64,000 nt of DNA from Spiroplasma syrphidicola EA-1 (GTDB lineage Bacteria; Bacillota_I; Bacilli_A; Mycoplasmatales; Mycoplasmataceae): positions 434,001-498,000 of the forward strand of contig NC_021284.1 in the NCBI RefSeq assembly GCF_000400955.1. Reading direction: 5' to 3'. This document shows, one piece after another, positions 1 through 14,091 of the stretch. A model generated the notes under the pieces. That model saw nothing but the letters and a program-made list of their open reading frames with translations, had not been told where the DNA came from and did no database searches. The position numbers and the translations under genes were made by a program. Within the stretch, counting starts at the first letter, position 1. The number at the start of each line of letters is the position of its first letter.

Positions 1-73
1 ATATTTTGTAAATGATTCTCAAAAAAATTATAAAAACCTTGATTAATTTTATTAATTAAGCAATGATCAAACT
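1..73 (+). other. 16S-23S rRNA spacer, 3' part
   Basis: AT-rich sequence directly upstream of the 23S rRNA. The 16S gene is presumably just outside the window. No tRNA gene is present in this part of the spacer. Its last bases lie next to the 5' strand of the 23S terminal stem. Confidence 0.7.
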
Positions 74-2985
<2,912 letters not shown>

Positions 2986-3054
2986 AAGAACCCATTTACA
3001 AAATAAAAGATTGTTTATTATCTAGTTTTGAGAGGATAATTCCGCTCAGCATAA

Positions 3055-3161
3055 TCTGGTGCTTATGGCATAGTGGTCACACCTGTTCCCATCCCGAACA
3101 CAGAAGTTAAGCACTATTACGCCGACGATAGCCGCAAGGTGAAAATAGGGCAGTGCCAGGT
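3055..3161 (+). rRNA. rrf: 5S ribosomal RNA
   Basis: It follows 23S after a spacer of about 70 bp, the usual bacterial order. The conserved core CCCATCCCGAACACAGAAGTTAAG-type sequence lies at about 3092-3115, and the ends TCTGGTGC and GTGCCAGGT can pair. At about 107 nt it is short, as is typical in Mollicutes. Confidence 0.95.
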
Positions 3162-3165
3162 TAGT

Positions 3166-3199
3166 AAAAAGGATTCTTGTTTACAAGAATCCTTTTTAT
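3166..3199 (+). terminator. rRNA operon terminator
   Basis: A near-perfect hairpin (AAGGATTCTTG, TTTA loop, CAAGAATCCTT) is followed by a T run directly after 5S. It is an intrinsic terminator closing the rRNA transcript. Confidence 0.9.
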
Positions 3200-3274
3200 A
3201 TTCTGAAATATTTCTTATTTGTTCTAATTTCCGCTATAATTAACTTAGTTAATTTAAGAATGGAGTATGAAAGA

Positions 3275-3523
3275 ATGGCAAAAAATTTAGACAATTTAAC
3301 AGTAATTAGCAATGGGGATATGACAAAAGTCTTTAATGAATTAGAATTAGGCAAAACAGTCCTATTATCAATTGAAAAAGGGCCGTTAGCAGCCCAATCA
3401 ATCGCAGAAGGATATTCAGAATTCTTTAAAGCAAAGATGGAATTAGCTGCTGAGGGAGCGTATGAAGGGCTTTGTGGCTGTGGTAAACCAGCTGATGCAA
3501 AAGTATATTTATGAAGAGAATAG
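3275..3523 (+). CDS. conserved small protein of unknown function
   Basis: An 82-residue protein, MAKNLDNLTVIS..., ending ...KVYLWRE. The penultimate codons include one TGA read as Trp. The start at 3275 is chosen because GGAG lies nine bases upstream; an in-frame ATG at 3260 would add five residues and lacks a Shine-Dalgarno site. A TATAAT at 3235-3240 could be its -10 box. The C-terminal part has a GLCGCGKP turn. I do not recognise a family. It stands alone between the rRNA terminator and a shared bidirectional hairpin. Confidence 0.75.
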
Positions 3524-3530
3524 GAATAAA

Positions 3531-3560
3531 AAAATAACCTCGCCAGGTTATTTTTTTATT
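3531..3560. terminator. bidirectional terminator
   Basis: Stem AAATAACCT / AGGTTATTT with a CGCC loop, followed by T7 on the plus strand and by a T run on the minus strand. It sits between two convergent genes and can serve both. Confidence 0.85.
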
Positions 3561-3577
3561 ATCTTGAATTTTAGCAA

Positions 3578-4381
3578 TTAGTAATTCATTGTATAAACAT
3601 TAATATAGACTTCTTGTTCGATAAAACCTAATTTTTTATATAAAGGAAAACCATCGGGGGTTGCAATTAAACCAACTGTTTGATAACCTTTTGTTTTAGC
3701 ATAATTTAGTAAATGAATTAACATCGCTTTGGCAAAACCTTGTTTTTGAAAGTCTTGGTGGGTAGCAATATCATCAACAATTGCTAACTCTGATTCAAGA
3801 TATAAATTTCCAGTCGTTGCTGGCTGGTTATCTTGCGTTAAAATTGTAAAATAACTAATTTCTTCATCTTGATTAATTTCAAAAAGGCTTTGATATTTAG
3901 ATAAATCAATTAGCGATAAATCAAAAGCATTATGAATAACGTTTTTAACTTTTTTAACATCTTCGGGACTATTTACGGCTTGAAATGTGATATTTTCGGC
4001 TAAATCATTTGCCATATTAAACTTATTTAAATCCAAAAGCATTACTTGGGCTGTTTCAAAGTGCTCTAAACCTTGTTGGTGGTAAAAATCACGGTCAAGT
4101 TGTTGATTATCTTCGGTGATTGTACATCATGTAAAAGATTCATTAGCGTTATGATATTGCTGAATAATTTTTTTCGCTTGTTCTTGTTGAACAGGGGTTA
4201 AAATATATGAGCTGATCACAATATTTAAGTTACTTTTTGATGCCAAGGAATTAATATGATGGATTTGTAGGTCTTGATTAACGTTAATTTTTTGTTTTCC
4301 GTTATCATGTTTGGGATCGGTCATATAAGTAATAAAATTGGCAATTAATTGGTTAATTTTTTTGTCATTAAAGTTAAGCAT
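3578..4381 (-). CDS. GNAT-family N-acetyltransferase
   Basis: 267 residues, continuous only if one TGA (Trp, at 4127-4129) is read through; otherwise it would look like two genes. The C-terminal half holds the acetyl-CoA binding motif A of the GNAT fold: a VDDIATHQDF strand, then QKQGFAKAM (the Q-x-x-G-x-A/G pattern), followed by the ...LYKKLGF... motif typical of the family's end. The N-terminal 110 residues are not recognised. The start has a strong AGGAGGAAG site. The substrate is unknown; GNAT proteins acetylate amines, peptides or antibiotics. It is transcribed divergently from the coiled-coil gene at 4597. Confidence 0.85.
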
Positions 4382-4596
4382 TTGTCTTCCTCCTGTGTAA
4401 TTATTTTATCATTTTTCATTTTTTTTACCTAATAGGACCCTTAAAAGTTAAAAAAAACTAAAATCAGCCTTTTTTTATTTATTAATAGTTTATTGAGAGA
4501 TTTTATACACATTTTTTCTATTTTTGATATAATTAATTTGTTCTAATCAAGAATAACATATGAAAAATAATTAAGAAAGTAAAAGGAGTTTTTAGA

Positions 4597-5070
4597 ATGG
4601 CGGTAAAAAAAACAGTCGCTCAAGCACCAACTGCAAGTGTATCAGATTTAATTAATCAAATTATTAATGAAGGTAGTGATTTACAGACAAAAGAAGAAGT
4701 TCAAGCAATTCGCCAAAAGCAATTACATGAAGAATGAGTTAAGAAAAATAATGAAGCATGTATTCTTGAAGCAAAAAAATGAGAAGCTCGAATTGCCGCT
4801 GCAAAAGAACGTGAAAAGAAAATTGCAGCGAAAAAAGCAGAACTTGATAAAGTTGATGTTGAAAAAATAGCTAAGTTAGAAGAGCAACAAAAACAAGAAA
4901 TTATTAAGAATAATGCTTTATACGAGGAAAGAACTAAAAAACAAATTAAAATGTCAAATATTGCTCGTGTTAAAAATGCAATGCGTGCTAGAAAAAGCAT
5001 TTTATCAAAAGAATCTTGAGAAAAAGAAGCTCAAAAATGAGAAAAATTATTGGATCAAGTTTCACGCTAA
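4597..5070 (+). CDS. coiled-coil protein of unknown function
   Basis: 157 residues, rich in Lys, Glu, Ala and Gln, with four TGA-encoded Trp. From about residue 45 to 145 it is predicted by eye to be one long charged helix or coiled coil (repeats such as AAAKEREKKIAAKKAEL). No signal peptide or membrane segment. The start is preceded by AAAGGAG. A terminator follows directly, so it is monocistronic. Possibly a cytoskeletal or scaffolding protein, but nothing beyond composition supports that. Confidence 0.8.
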
Positions 5071-5071
5071 T

Positions 5072-5111
5072 AAAAAACTAGAAGGTTATTCTAGTTTTTT
5101 TTTTTTTTTTT
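5072..5111 (+). terminator. intrinsic terminator
   Basis: AAAACTAGAA / TTCTAGTTTT hairpin with a GGTTA loop and an unusually long T run (about 17 T) just after the coiled-coil gene. Confidence 0.88.
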
Positions 5112-5174
5112 CTAATAAAGGCTGTAATTAAAACGCGAGAACTATCTTGAGGGCTATTAAAAGCCTTTATTTTC

Positions 5175-5183
5175 TGGTATAAT
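5175..5183 (+). promoter_or_regulatory. extended -10 promoter
   Basis: TGGTATAAT, an extended -10 element, lies 37 bp before the gene at 5220. There is no good -35 box at normal spacing. Confidence 0.5.
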
Positions 5184-5219
5184 ATAAAAAAGTAAGTTCT
5201 TTATTAAAAGGTGAGTTAG

Positions 5220-6779
5220 ATGAAAAGCAATGAAATTAAAATTTTAGATGTAAAGCCGTTTAAAAAACAAGTTAATATCAATAAACCAGAAGAAGTAGGG
5301 TTGATTCCTGAACAAATTAATGTTCATAATATGAATCACCACTTTTTTATCCAAACAAAAACACCATTAAAGACAAAAACTCCACCAATTAAACTAAATA
5401 ACGAAATAATAAGACGCCCAGAAAAAGTTGATATTAAGGAAGTTAAATCTAATAATCAAAAAGCAATCATAAATAATAAGGTGGGGACAAGTAAAACGCT
5501 TGGGGATGCTAAAAAGGCTGATAAAAATAATATTTATGAACAAGCCCGCTTAATTGCGAAAAAGATTGTCGCTGGGGAAAAACCAAAGCCAACTTCTGTT
5601 AATGATAATTTTAAAAAAGCCAATCAAGATCTTTTAAAACCTATTTTAAAACCAGAAATAAAAAAGGTTGAAGTTCTTAAAAAAAAGGAACTTGAGCCGG
5701 TCATTATGAATCCAGATTATTCACCCCCAGCTCCTAATTTAGTTGATCAGTTTACAAAAGTAGAAGAAAAAAACACGGCCCAACCAAAACTTACACAAAA
5801 AAGAACAGCTTCACCAAAAATAACCCCAAAAACCCAACATAATTTAGGAAAGCTTTTTCCTCATTTACGCAATAATGATTGTTTAAATAATCAAAATTCT
5901 AATGATATTATCGCAAAATATCAGTATAGTAATAGCGAAGTTGAAATTGATATTAATAAACGACCAAATTTAGAAGCTATAACTCCTGAGGAAACTATTA
6001 CAAAAGAAATCATCGAGTTACCAGTGGAAGAAAATTTAGGAAATAATAAATATCGCGAATTAAATTCTGACGGGGAAAGTGATGTTAATCAAATTAATAA
6101 TTTTTATGCCAGTTTATTTAGTTCATCAGATGAAGAATTGGGGATTAAAAAACAGCGTAAACAAAAGAAAAAAGATAACCAAGCTAATATTAATGATAAA
6201 AATAATCACCAATTACATAATACTAATCCTTCATTTGGTTATAATTACATGGTGAAGGTTCGAAATAACGGAACGCAAAAAATTAAAAGAGTTTCAAAAC
6301 ATAAAATTATTAAATGAAAAAACCCCTTATTTTTTAGTGGTCGGATTTTTACTTTAATCGGATTTTGTGGGATCTTAAGTTTAATTTTGCTTGCCAATAT
6401 TATCCCAACCAGCGGTTTTAATTTTTTTCCTGTCATGGAAGAACTATTAGGCCCACTAACACTAGGTTTTAATCCAAATTCATATTTTAATTCAGCTGAG
6501 GTTTTTAATTTGATTGTGATGACGTTATATTTACTATTTATTATTTTACCAATTTTATTTGTCCAAGATCGTCGTATTTGATTATGATATCTTTTAATTA
6601 TTAATACGATATTTATTGCTTATTTATTATTTATTATGATTTATCAGTATGGTTTTTTAGTTACAACAATTAAGATTGAATTTTTATTGGTTGAGATAGG
6701 ATTAGTTAGCTGTTTAATTATTAGTCAAATTTGTTTTGGTTTTGGGTTAAAAACTTATTTTTCTAACAAGAGCGTGTAA
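5220..6779 (+). CDS. membrane protein with long hydrophilic N-terminal domain
   Basis: 519 residues. About the first 365 are hydrophilic, Lys/Asn/Pro-rich and low in complexity, with several PxxP-like stretches and no signal peptide. The remaining 150 hold four likely membrane segments (about residues 372-392, 435-455, 462-482 and 490-510), joined through a TGA codon at 6315. The topology suggests a cytosolic tail anchored in the membrane. No known family is recognised. It precedes mnmA by 62 bp, and a small hairpin lies between them. Confidence 0.8.
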
Positions 6780-6841
6780 GAAAGGATTGCATTTTTTCCC
6801 AAAAAATGTTTAAATTACCTTAAACAAAAAAGGGGATTAAT

Positions 6842-7975
6842 ATGAAAAAAGTTATTGTGGGCTTATCCGGGGGAGTCGATTCTTCTGTTGCGTTGTATTT
6901 ATTGCAACAAGCAGGCTATGAAGTTGAAGCCCTATTTATGCGCAATTGAGATAGTAATTTAAATAATGATATTTTAGGTAATCAACAAATTAATGATATT
7001 ATTTGTCCGCAAGAAGTTGATTATCAAGATGCGAAGGCAGTTAGTGAAAAATTAGGGGCCCCAATTCATCGTGTTGACTTTATTAAAGAATACTGAGATT
7101 ATGTTTTTACGCATTTTATTGCTGAGTATAAGCAAGGGCGTACACCAAATCCGGATATTTTATGTAATAAATATATTAAGTTTGATTTTTTTCTAAAAAC
7201 AGCGTTAGAACAATATCATGGTGACTACATTGCAATGGGGCATTATGCGCGGGTTAGATATAATGAAGAGTTACAAGAATATCAATTATTAAGAGGAGTT
7301 GATACAACAAAAGATCAAAGTTATTTTTTATGTCAACTTTCTCAAGCCCAGTTGGCTAAAACATTATTTCCGTTAGGTGATTTAACTAAACGAGAAGTTC
7401 GCGCGATGGCTGAACAATTAGGATTAGCAACCGCAACGAAAAAAGATTCAACGGGAATTTGTTTTATTGGGGAACGTGATTTTAAAAAGTTCTTGGAAAA
7501 TTATATTCCAAACCAAGTTGGTGATATTGTTGATATTGAAACAAATGAAGTTTTAGGTCAACATTCTGGGGTGATGTATTATACAATTGGTCAACGCCGT
7601 GGTCTTAACTTAGGGGGAATGGCGGAAGCTTATTTTGTGGTTGGCAAAAATGTTGCTAAAAATATTTTATATATCGCAAATAGTTCCGAAGATCAATGAC
7701 TATACTCAACAAGTTGTTTAGTAAATGATACTAATTGAATTAATCAGTTACAAACAAATAATTTTACTTGTACAGCTAAATTTCGTTATCGCCAAAAAGA
7801 TATTCCTGTTAGCGTCGAAATTCTTTCACCAACAAGTTGCTTAGTTCGCTTTGCTGAAAAAGTAAAAGCTATTACCCCTGGTCAATCAGCGGTGTTTTAT
7901 CAAGATGAAGTTTGTCTTGGTGGGGGCGTAATTGATACAGCCTATTTAGATGACACAAAATTATGATACTTATAA
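6842..7975 (+). CDS. mnmA: tRNA-specific 2-thiouridylase MnmA
   Basis: 377 residues, the normal length. It installs the 2-thio group at the wobble uridine of tRNA Lys, Glu and Gln, using ATP and a relayed persulfide. Visible signatures are the PP-loop [12 protein letters not shown] near the N-terminus, [17 protein letters not shown], the catalytic cysteines in DILCNKY and [16 protein letters not shown], and [15 protein letters not shown] strong AAAGGGGA site precedes the ATG. Several Trp are encoded by TGA. It lies 15 bp upstream of recD2 and is probably co-transcribed with it. Confidence 0.97.
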
Positions 7976-7990
7976 ACAAAAGGGGAAATT

Positions 7991-10144
7991 ATGACAGTAA
8001 TTAAGGGTTATTTAAAGTTAATTGTATTTGAATCAGCGAATGGTTATCGAATTTGTAAGTTTCAATTAGAACATGATCGTAATCATCATATTTTTATTAA
8101 AGGTTTTTTAATGGAAATGCACCAAGATCAATTGTATGAATTAACTGGGGAAGTAAAAAATAATCCGCGTTATGGCCAAAATTTTGAAGTTCAACAAATA
8201 AAAAAAATCATGCCCCAAACGAAAGATGATTTAGTCCGATATCTCTCAAGTGATTTATTTCCAACAATTGGACCCAAGACAGCAGAGGTTATTATTAATC
8301 ATTTTCAAGAGGATGTTATTAATAAGATTAAAAATAATTTAGCGTCTTTAAATGATATTAAGGGTTTAACTCCAAATCAAGCTAAAATTATTCAAACAGC
8401 TTTTAGCAAAATGACGCAAGAAGATGAAATAAATCACTTATTTAGTCAAAATAATTTATCATTACAAATTTTATCGCTATTAAAAACAAAATATGATGTT
8501 GACCAAATTATGGCGATTTTACAAAAAGATCCTTATTCATTATTGCTAAAAGATAATATTAGTTTTAAAGCCATTGATAAAATCTTTTTAACGTTTAATT
8601 CAAATCCAACTGACTATATTCGTATTGGTTATTATGCCTGATATTATGCGAAAGAATTTTGTAATAGTAGTGGGGATACTTATTTAGAATTAGAACAGTT
8701 AACAAAAATACTACAAAAAAATTTTACCACGGTAACAAAAGAGATTATTTTGGCGGGGTTAAAATATGTTAAAGATCTTAATTTATTAATTTTTAAAAAT
8801 GAAAAAATTTATGTTGCCGAAATTTATCATAGTGAACTTAATATTGCGGCGTTATTAAATAGTTTAAATACTAATGCTCCAATTAGTGTGGAGGAGGTTA
8901 ATACTATTTTTCACCAAATTGAAGCCCAAAAACAAATTAGTTATAATCTCCAGCAAGTTAAAGCAATAAAAGAAGCGCTGTTAAGTAATTTTCTATTAAT
9001 TGTTGGGGGTCCGGGAACTGGTAAAACAACTGTTGTTGATGGCATTGTTAGTATTTTAAAAAAAGGTTTTAAAAATAATAAAATTATTTTAGCGGCCCCA
9101 ACGGGGAAAGCGGCTAAGCGCTTACGCGATAAAACAAAACAAAAAGCGGTGACAATTCATAAATTATTAAAATATGACCCATTAACAAATCAGTTTTTTC
9201 ATAATGAAACTAATCCCCTTGAAATTGATATTTTAATTTTAGATGAAGTAAGTATGGTCGACACTTTATTATTATCAGCAATTGCTAAAGCTAGTCAAAA
9301 TCTAAAAAAACTGATTTTAATTGGCGATGTTAATCAATTACCATCAGTTGCTTGTGGGGATGTTTTACGCGACATTATTAGCACAGACATTTTTAATGTT
9401 GTTCCTTTAACTGAAGTTTATCGTCAGCAAGAAGGAAATGATATTTTAGAATTAAGTTATGCAATTCAACAAGATTACTTTGAATATCATTTTGCTGATA
9501 AACAAGATGTTAAATTTATCAACAATAGTAATCCCAATGATATTTTAACGACTGTTGGGGATTTATATCAAAATTTAGTTGATCAACAGCAAGTTGAATA
9601 TGATCAAATTCAAGTAATTGCTCCAATGTATAACGGGGCTCTCGGGATTAATACGCTCAACAATTATCTGCAAAACAAAATTAATCCGGATTATGGCCAA
9701 AAACATTGTAAGATTGGTTATCAAGAATTTCGGGTTAATGATAAAGTAATGCAATTAAAAAATCGCCCGGAATTAGAAGTATATAATGGCGATGTGGGGA
9801 TAATTGTTGATATTAAACAAGATAAGGATTTAAATAATGTTTTAATTATTCAGTTCGATGATCAATTAATTAAATATCCCCCTGAACTGTATTATGATAT
9901 TACGTTAGCTTATGCATGTAGTGTTCATAAACTCCAAGGTAGTGAGTATGAATATGTTATTTTTGTTATTACGAAAGCTTTTTGAATTATGTTAAACCGT
10001 AACTTAGTTTATACAGGGATTACAAGGGCTAAAAACCAATTATTTTTATTAGGGGAAGAACAAGCTTTACATTATGCTGTTAATAATGTTCTGAAAAAGC
10101 GTAAAACAACGCTGGGGGAATTTATTAAAGATTTTAAAGGCTAG
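7991..10144 (+). CDS. recD2: RecD-like (RecD2) DNA helicase
   Basis: 717 residues. RecD2 helicases are 5'-3' SF1B enzymes that act without RecBC. The N-terminal 250 residues contain a helix-hairpin-helix segment (LFPTIGPKTAEVIINHF). Walker A GGPGTGKT is at about 339-346, the DEVSMVD Walker B motif follows about 80 residues later, and the end has the SF1 motif VI region NLVYTGITRAKNQL. Two TGA codons (8639 and 9983) split it in the standard code. AAAGGGGAAATT precedes the ATG. Its last 11 bp overlap the end of the convergent gene at 10134. Confidence 0.95.
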
Positions 10145-10601
10145 TTATTAGCAACATAATAAGACTTGTTATTAAGACAATAATTGTTGTTGCTAAGACA
10201 ATTTTGCGGGCTTTTTTAATTGTTGCTTCTTCTTCAGTTAAGGTTGGTTGATAACGACGACGCGAATCATTATAGTATTGGGCTGCTTGGCGATTCTTTT
10301 GTCAGCCAAGGATAAACCATAAGACTAATAAAATTACTCCAAAACCAACTAAAACTCATTCAACTTTTTTGATATCTTTAAGGAAAACAAGGCCAATAAT
10401 AAAACTAAAACCAATAATAATTGCACAAATACTAAATATAATTAAATAGTGCCAATATTGCAGTTTTTTTCATTTTTGATAATTCTGCAATTTTTCATTT
10501 TTATTAGTATTAACTTCCTTAATTGTGGCAGCTACTTCTTGAGCGTGCGCTTTTTTTTCGGTTGTTCTTAATTCTTTTAGTTTATTTTTTGTCTTTGCCA
10601 T
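10134..10601 (-). CDS. small membrane protein of unknown function
   Basis: 155 residues with three TGA-encoded Trp, so no long ORF is visible in the standard code. A charged N-terminus (MAKTKNKLKELRTTEKKAH) is followed by two adjacent membrane segments at about residues 55-75 and 80-100, a loop with a DSRRRYQP stretch, and a third segment at the C-terminus (IVLATTIIVLITSLIMLLITS). AAGGAATAAG precedes the ATG. Its 3' end overlaps recD2 tail to tail. Function unknown. Confidence 0.8.
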
Positions 10602-10715
10602 TTTTCTTATTCCTTTAATGTTATTTATTATTGTAGTTAAATTTTATAATAAAAAGCGGATTTTCTTTTCTTTTTTAATATTTTTTTTGCATAAATATTT
10701 TAGTGATTAGAGAAA

Positions 10716-10744
10716 TTGACTATTATTGGGCGCTATGCTAAGAT
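10716..10744 (+). promoter_or_regulatory. sigma-70-type promoter
   Basis: TTGACT, a 17-bp spacer and TAAGAT with a TGC extension. It lies 72 bp upstream of the gene at 10816. Confidence 0.6.
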
Positions 10745-10815
10745 TTTAACAATACAACTTATTAATTTATTAACTTAGCAAACTAGTACCCTAATTTGGA
10801 AACGAGGAAAATTAA

Positions 10816-11604
10816 ATGATTGCTTTTGAGGATTTTTGAATATTTATTGCTAATTATTGAGAAGGGATTGTTGCGATTTTATCTTTTATTACAACAATTT
10901 TATTAGGATTAATTTCTTATAATGTCCAAATTAAAAACTATAAAAAAAGCTTATCGCGGTTAATTAAACGCGATAATAATAGTTTTCGGAAACTAATTAA
11001 AGAAACAAAGGTTGATAATAATAGTATTTTATTTAAGAGTTATTTACAAGCCAAAATGGGGTTTGTTTTAAATGATGAAAATGGCAATGAAGATAGTCAA
11101 AATTATTTTATTTCGTTTCGGGAATATCAGTTGATTAAATTTATTTTTAAAGAAATTCACAAACATTTAGTTAACTTTACCTACATTTTAAACCTGGTTG
11201 AAGAATATCATATTGATCGAAATAATCTGGAAATTTCAAAAAAATCAAAACTACCAGAGTGTTTGGAACTATATAAAGGATTACTGGATGAAAAGAAATT
11301 ACCCCCAATCACCGAAAAAGACTATTATATTAATAGTGTTTATGATTTCACGGGGAAATTAATCACCGAAAACCAAATTGCCGAAGAAACATTACAAGAA
11401 CAATATAATTTCTTTTTAAAGCATGACCGCGAGGATATGATAATTTCAGTTTTAATTAAAACAGATAAAAAAGAAGCTGAAAAAACATCAACTGGTAATA
11501 ATAAAGTTTATTTTTCGGTAAATACTGCCGAAAAACGTCGCTTAATAAAAGCAGCGTTTAGGACGTTAGAACAAAATGATTATTTAAAAAAAGAAGGAGA
11601 TTAA
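10816..11604 (+). CDS. membrane-anchored protein of unknown function
   Basis: 262 residues: one N-terminal membrane segment (about 14-35, including two TGA-encoded Trp just before it), then a hydrophilic, mostly helical cytosolic domain rich in Lys, Glu and Asn. GAGGA lies ten bases before the ATG. An in-frame ATG at 11056 would miss the anchor. No family is recognised. The stop codon lies inside the terminator stem. Confidence 0.8.
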
Positions 11605-11625
11605 GCGAATTTAATCTCTTTTTTA
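11597..11625 (+). terminator. intrinsic terminator
   Basis: GAGATTAA / TTAATCTC hairpin followed by T6. It overlaps the last codons of the preceding gene. Confidence 0.85.
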
Positions 11626-11812
11626 TTTATTTCCAATAGGGTTTAATTAATAAATAAATTTTTTAGAAAATAGTTGATAAAATTGCAATTATTTTTAAAC
11701 TATGATATATTTAATTAATATTATATTTTAATATTAAACTTTGAATTATAAGCTAATTATGCAAAAATCAATATAGGAACTAGATATTTTAACTAAGGAG
11801 GGCGAAAATTAT

Positions 11813-13069
11813 ATGGCTAATTTTCACGATAGTGATACACATGAAAGGAAGGAAACTTCTTCATTAGAAAATAACACAGAAATAATTAAAGATAAATTTG
11901 CAGATATTGTTGTAGATGATTTTCAAAGTGAGAAAAAATTCTCATTATTAGTTAATTTGAAATACCATTTAAATCTTTATTGACTAAATAGTAAAGAGTT
12001 TTTTAATAAGTTCCCATTGCTAGGGTATTCATTAAAAAGAATTTTCTTTTCGTTAATAACTTTAATTTTGGCAATTTGTGCAATTTTTATTTTATTACGA
12101 CTAGTAACCCCAGATGATACTTATGTCTCAGATATTGATCTTGCTAAATTAAAAATTATTCCAGGATCGCCAGAATATAATGCTTTGCTGACAGAGCGAA
12201 TGAAGATTTTTGGAGTTTATGGCTCAATCTGAAGCCAATTAGGAACATATTTACGTAATGTTACGCCATTTATTAAAAAAACATTATTAGTTAATACATA
12301 TTATGATTCTGTTACTGGTCATTTAACAGGGGATACATATCAAACTTGATTTTATTTAGGAACTATCTTCTCAGCTGCGGTTGGTCAACCAGGAGAATTA
12401 GTTTCAACAGCCTTTGCACGGGCAATCCCATATTCTTTTGCCTTTGGTTCAGTGACAGTTTTATTAGCTTACTTTATTGGTGTACCATTAGGGATTATTT
12501 CAGCTAAACATAAAGAAAAATCAGTTGATAATGGTATTAATACTGCCGTTATTACATTATTAGCAATCCCACCAGTTATTATTGTAATTGGAATTTATTT
12601 AATCTCAATTTATGTGTTTAAAGCACATGGATTATTTAGTTCTGGGGGCTTTAGTACTAAGTTTTGGCCAGTTGTTGCAATCTTTTTAATGATTGCTCCG
12701 CCAATTGTTTTAACAACTCGTCGTTATGTGATTGATGAAATGACAGCAGATTATACAAAATTTGCCTTATCAAAAGGAATGTCAGATAGTTATGTGTTCT
12801 ACATTCATATTTTCCGTAATGCCGGAATTAGAATTTTCCGGGTTTTCCCAACTGCATTTGTGACAACTATTTTTGGGGCAAGTATCTTTGCCGAACAGAA
12901 CTGGGGAATTCCAGGAATGAGCCGCTTTATTGTCGCCGGGGTTGCGGCGAAAGATTCCTTTGTTGTTATGGGTTATATTTTATTAACTGCGACAGCAGGA
13001 ATTGCAACTAGTTTATTAGCTGATATTATGATGGCTGTTTTAGACCCACGGGTTAAATTAACGAAATAA
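11813..13069 (+). CDS. oppB: oligopeptide ABC transporter permease OppB
   Basis: 418 residues. First gene of an opp operon that imports peptides, the amino acid source of a Mollicute. About 65 N-terminal hydrophilic residues precede the first membrane helix (LITLILAICAIFILLRLV); there are about six helices in all. The family's EAA-type loop lies around FALSKGMSDSYVFYIHIFRNA, and the end AVLDPRVKL is typical of DppB/OppB. An extracytoplasmic insert (about residues 130-200) is larger than in E. coli OppB. GGAGGGCG precedes the ATG. It is 14 bp from oppC. Confidence 0.93.
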
Positions 13070-13083
13070 GAAAGGGAAAGAAA

Positions 13084-14076
13084 ATGATGAAAAATTTTGT
13101 TGGTAATGATTGATTTGAATTTAATGACTATGATATCAATAATTTAGATGCAAGTTTATTTGAAATTGTTGGCCCCCAAGAAGAAGCGGTGGAAAAACTA
13201 TCAACTAAATCATATAGTTATTGAAAAGTAGTCGGAAGATTATTAATTACAAGTAAGACTTTTATTATTTGTGCTTTTTTCTTAGCGTTAATAATTTTAT
13301 TAACAACAATTGTCCCAATTGGTAATATTGCTCGTCCTTTACCAGAAGACTTACCATTTCCAAATCAAGAACGCCCAATGGCGCCAACTTGACAATATAT
13401 TTTTGGGTTAGGAATGTCAGGGGAAAACTATTGAATTAAAATTTGAATTGGAATGCGAACAACCTTATTATTTACGCTAGTAATTGCGACAATTCAAATT
13501 GTTTTAGGAATTTTAATTGGATCAATTTGAGGATTTTATCGTAAAACAGATATTTGATTTATTGAAATTACCAGATTTTTAAATTTAGTCCCAACCTTAA
13601 TTTTATGGCTAATAATTATTTTTGCCTTAGGGAAATCCATGATTGTCATTATTTTTGCCGTTTCAATTACCAGTTGGATTGCTTTAGCGGAAGTTATTCG
13701 GGTACAAATTATCTTAGTACGTAATACTGAATATAACATGGCTTCAAAAATGTTAGGAACACGTGGTCACCGTATTATTTCAAAAAACATTTTGCCAAAA
13801 ATTCTACCGATAATTATTCAAACAATTTCATTTGCTGTACCAATGTCAATTGCGATTGATTCAACATTAAATTACTTTAACTTTGGATTTATTGAAGGGC
13901 GAGAAAATACAACATTAGGATTTATTTTAAATGAAGTTTTAGCCTCAAGTAAATGACAAGATTTCCCACATCTTTTAATTATTCCAATTGTCTTTATTGC
14001 CGGAACATCAATGCTATTTTTCTTATTTGGGAAAGTCTTTGCTGATACGCTAGACCCCAAAAATCACTATAAATAA
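13084..14076 (+). CDS. oppC: oligopeptide ABC transporter permease OppC
   Basis: 330 residues, the second permease subunit. A hydrophilic N-terminus is followed by about six membrane helices. The EAA loop is visible at AEVIRVQIILVRNTEYNMAS / KMLGTRGHRIISKNILP, and the C-terminus ends in the family-typical ADTLDPKNHYK. Six or more TGA codons encode Trp. GAAAGGGAAAG precedes a double ATG; the first is taken. OppD starts 15 bp downstream. Confidence 0.93.
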
Positions 14077-14091
14077 AAGGAGTTATAATAT

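Noticed and set aside
3578-4381. Two separate genes or a frameshift in the GNAT region
   Set aside because: The apparent break is an in-frame TGA read as Trp; the frame is continuous. The same applies to many genes here, so TGA is not evidence of decay.
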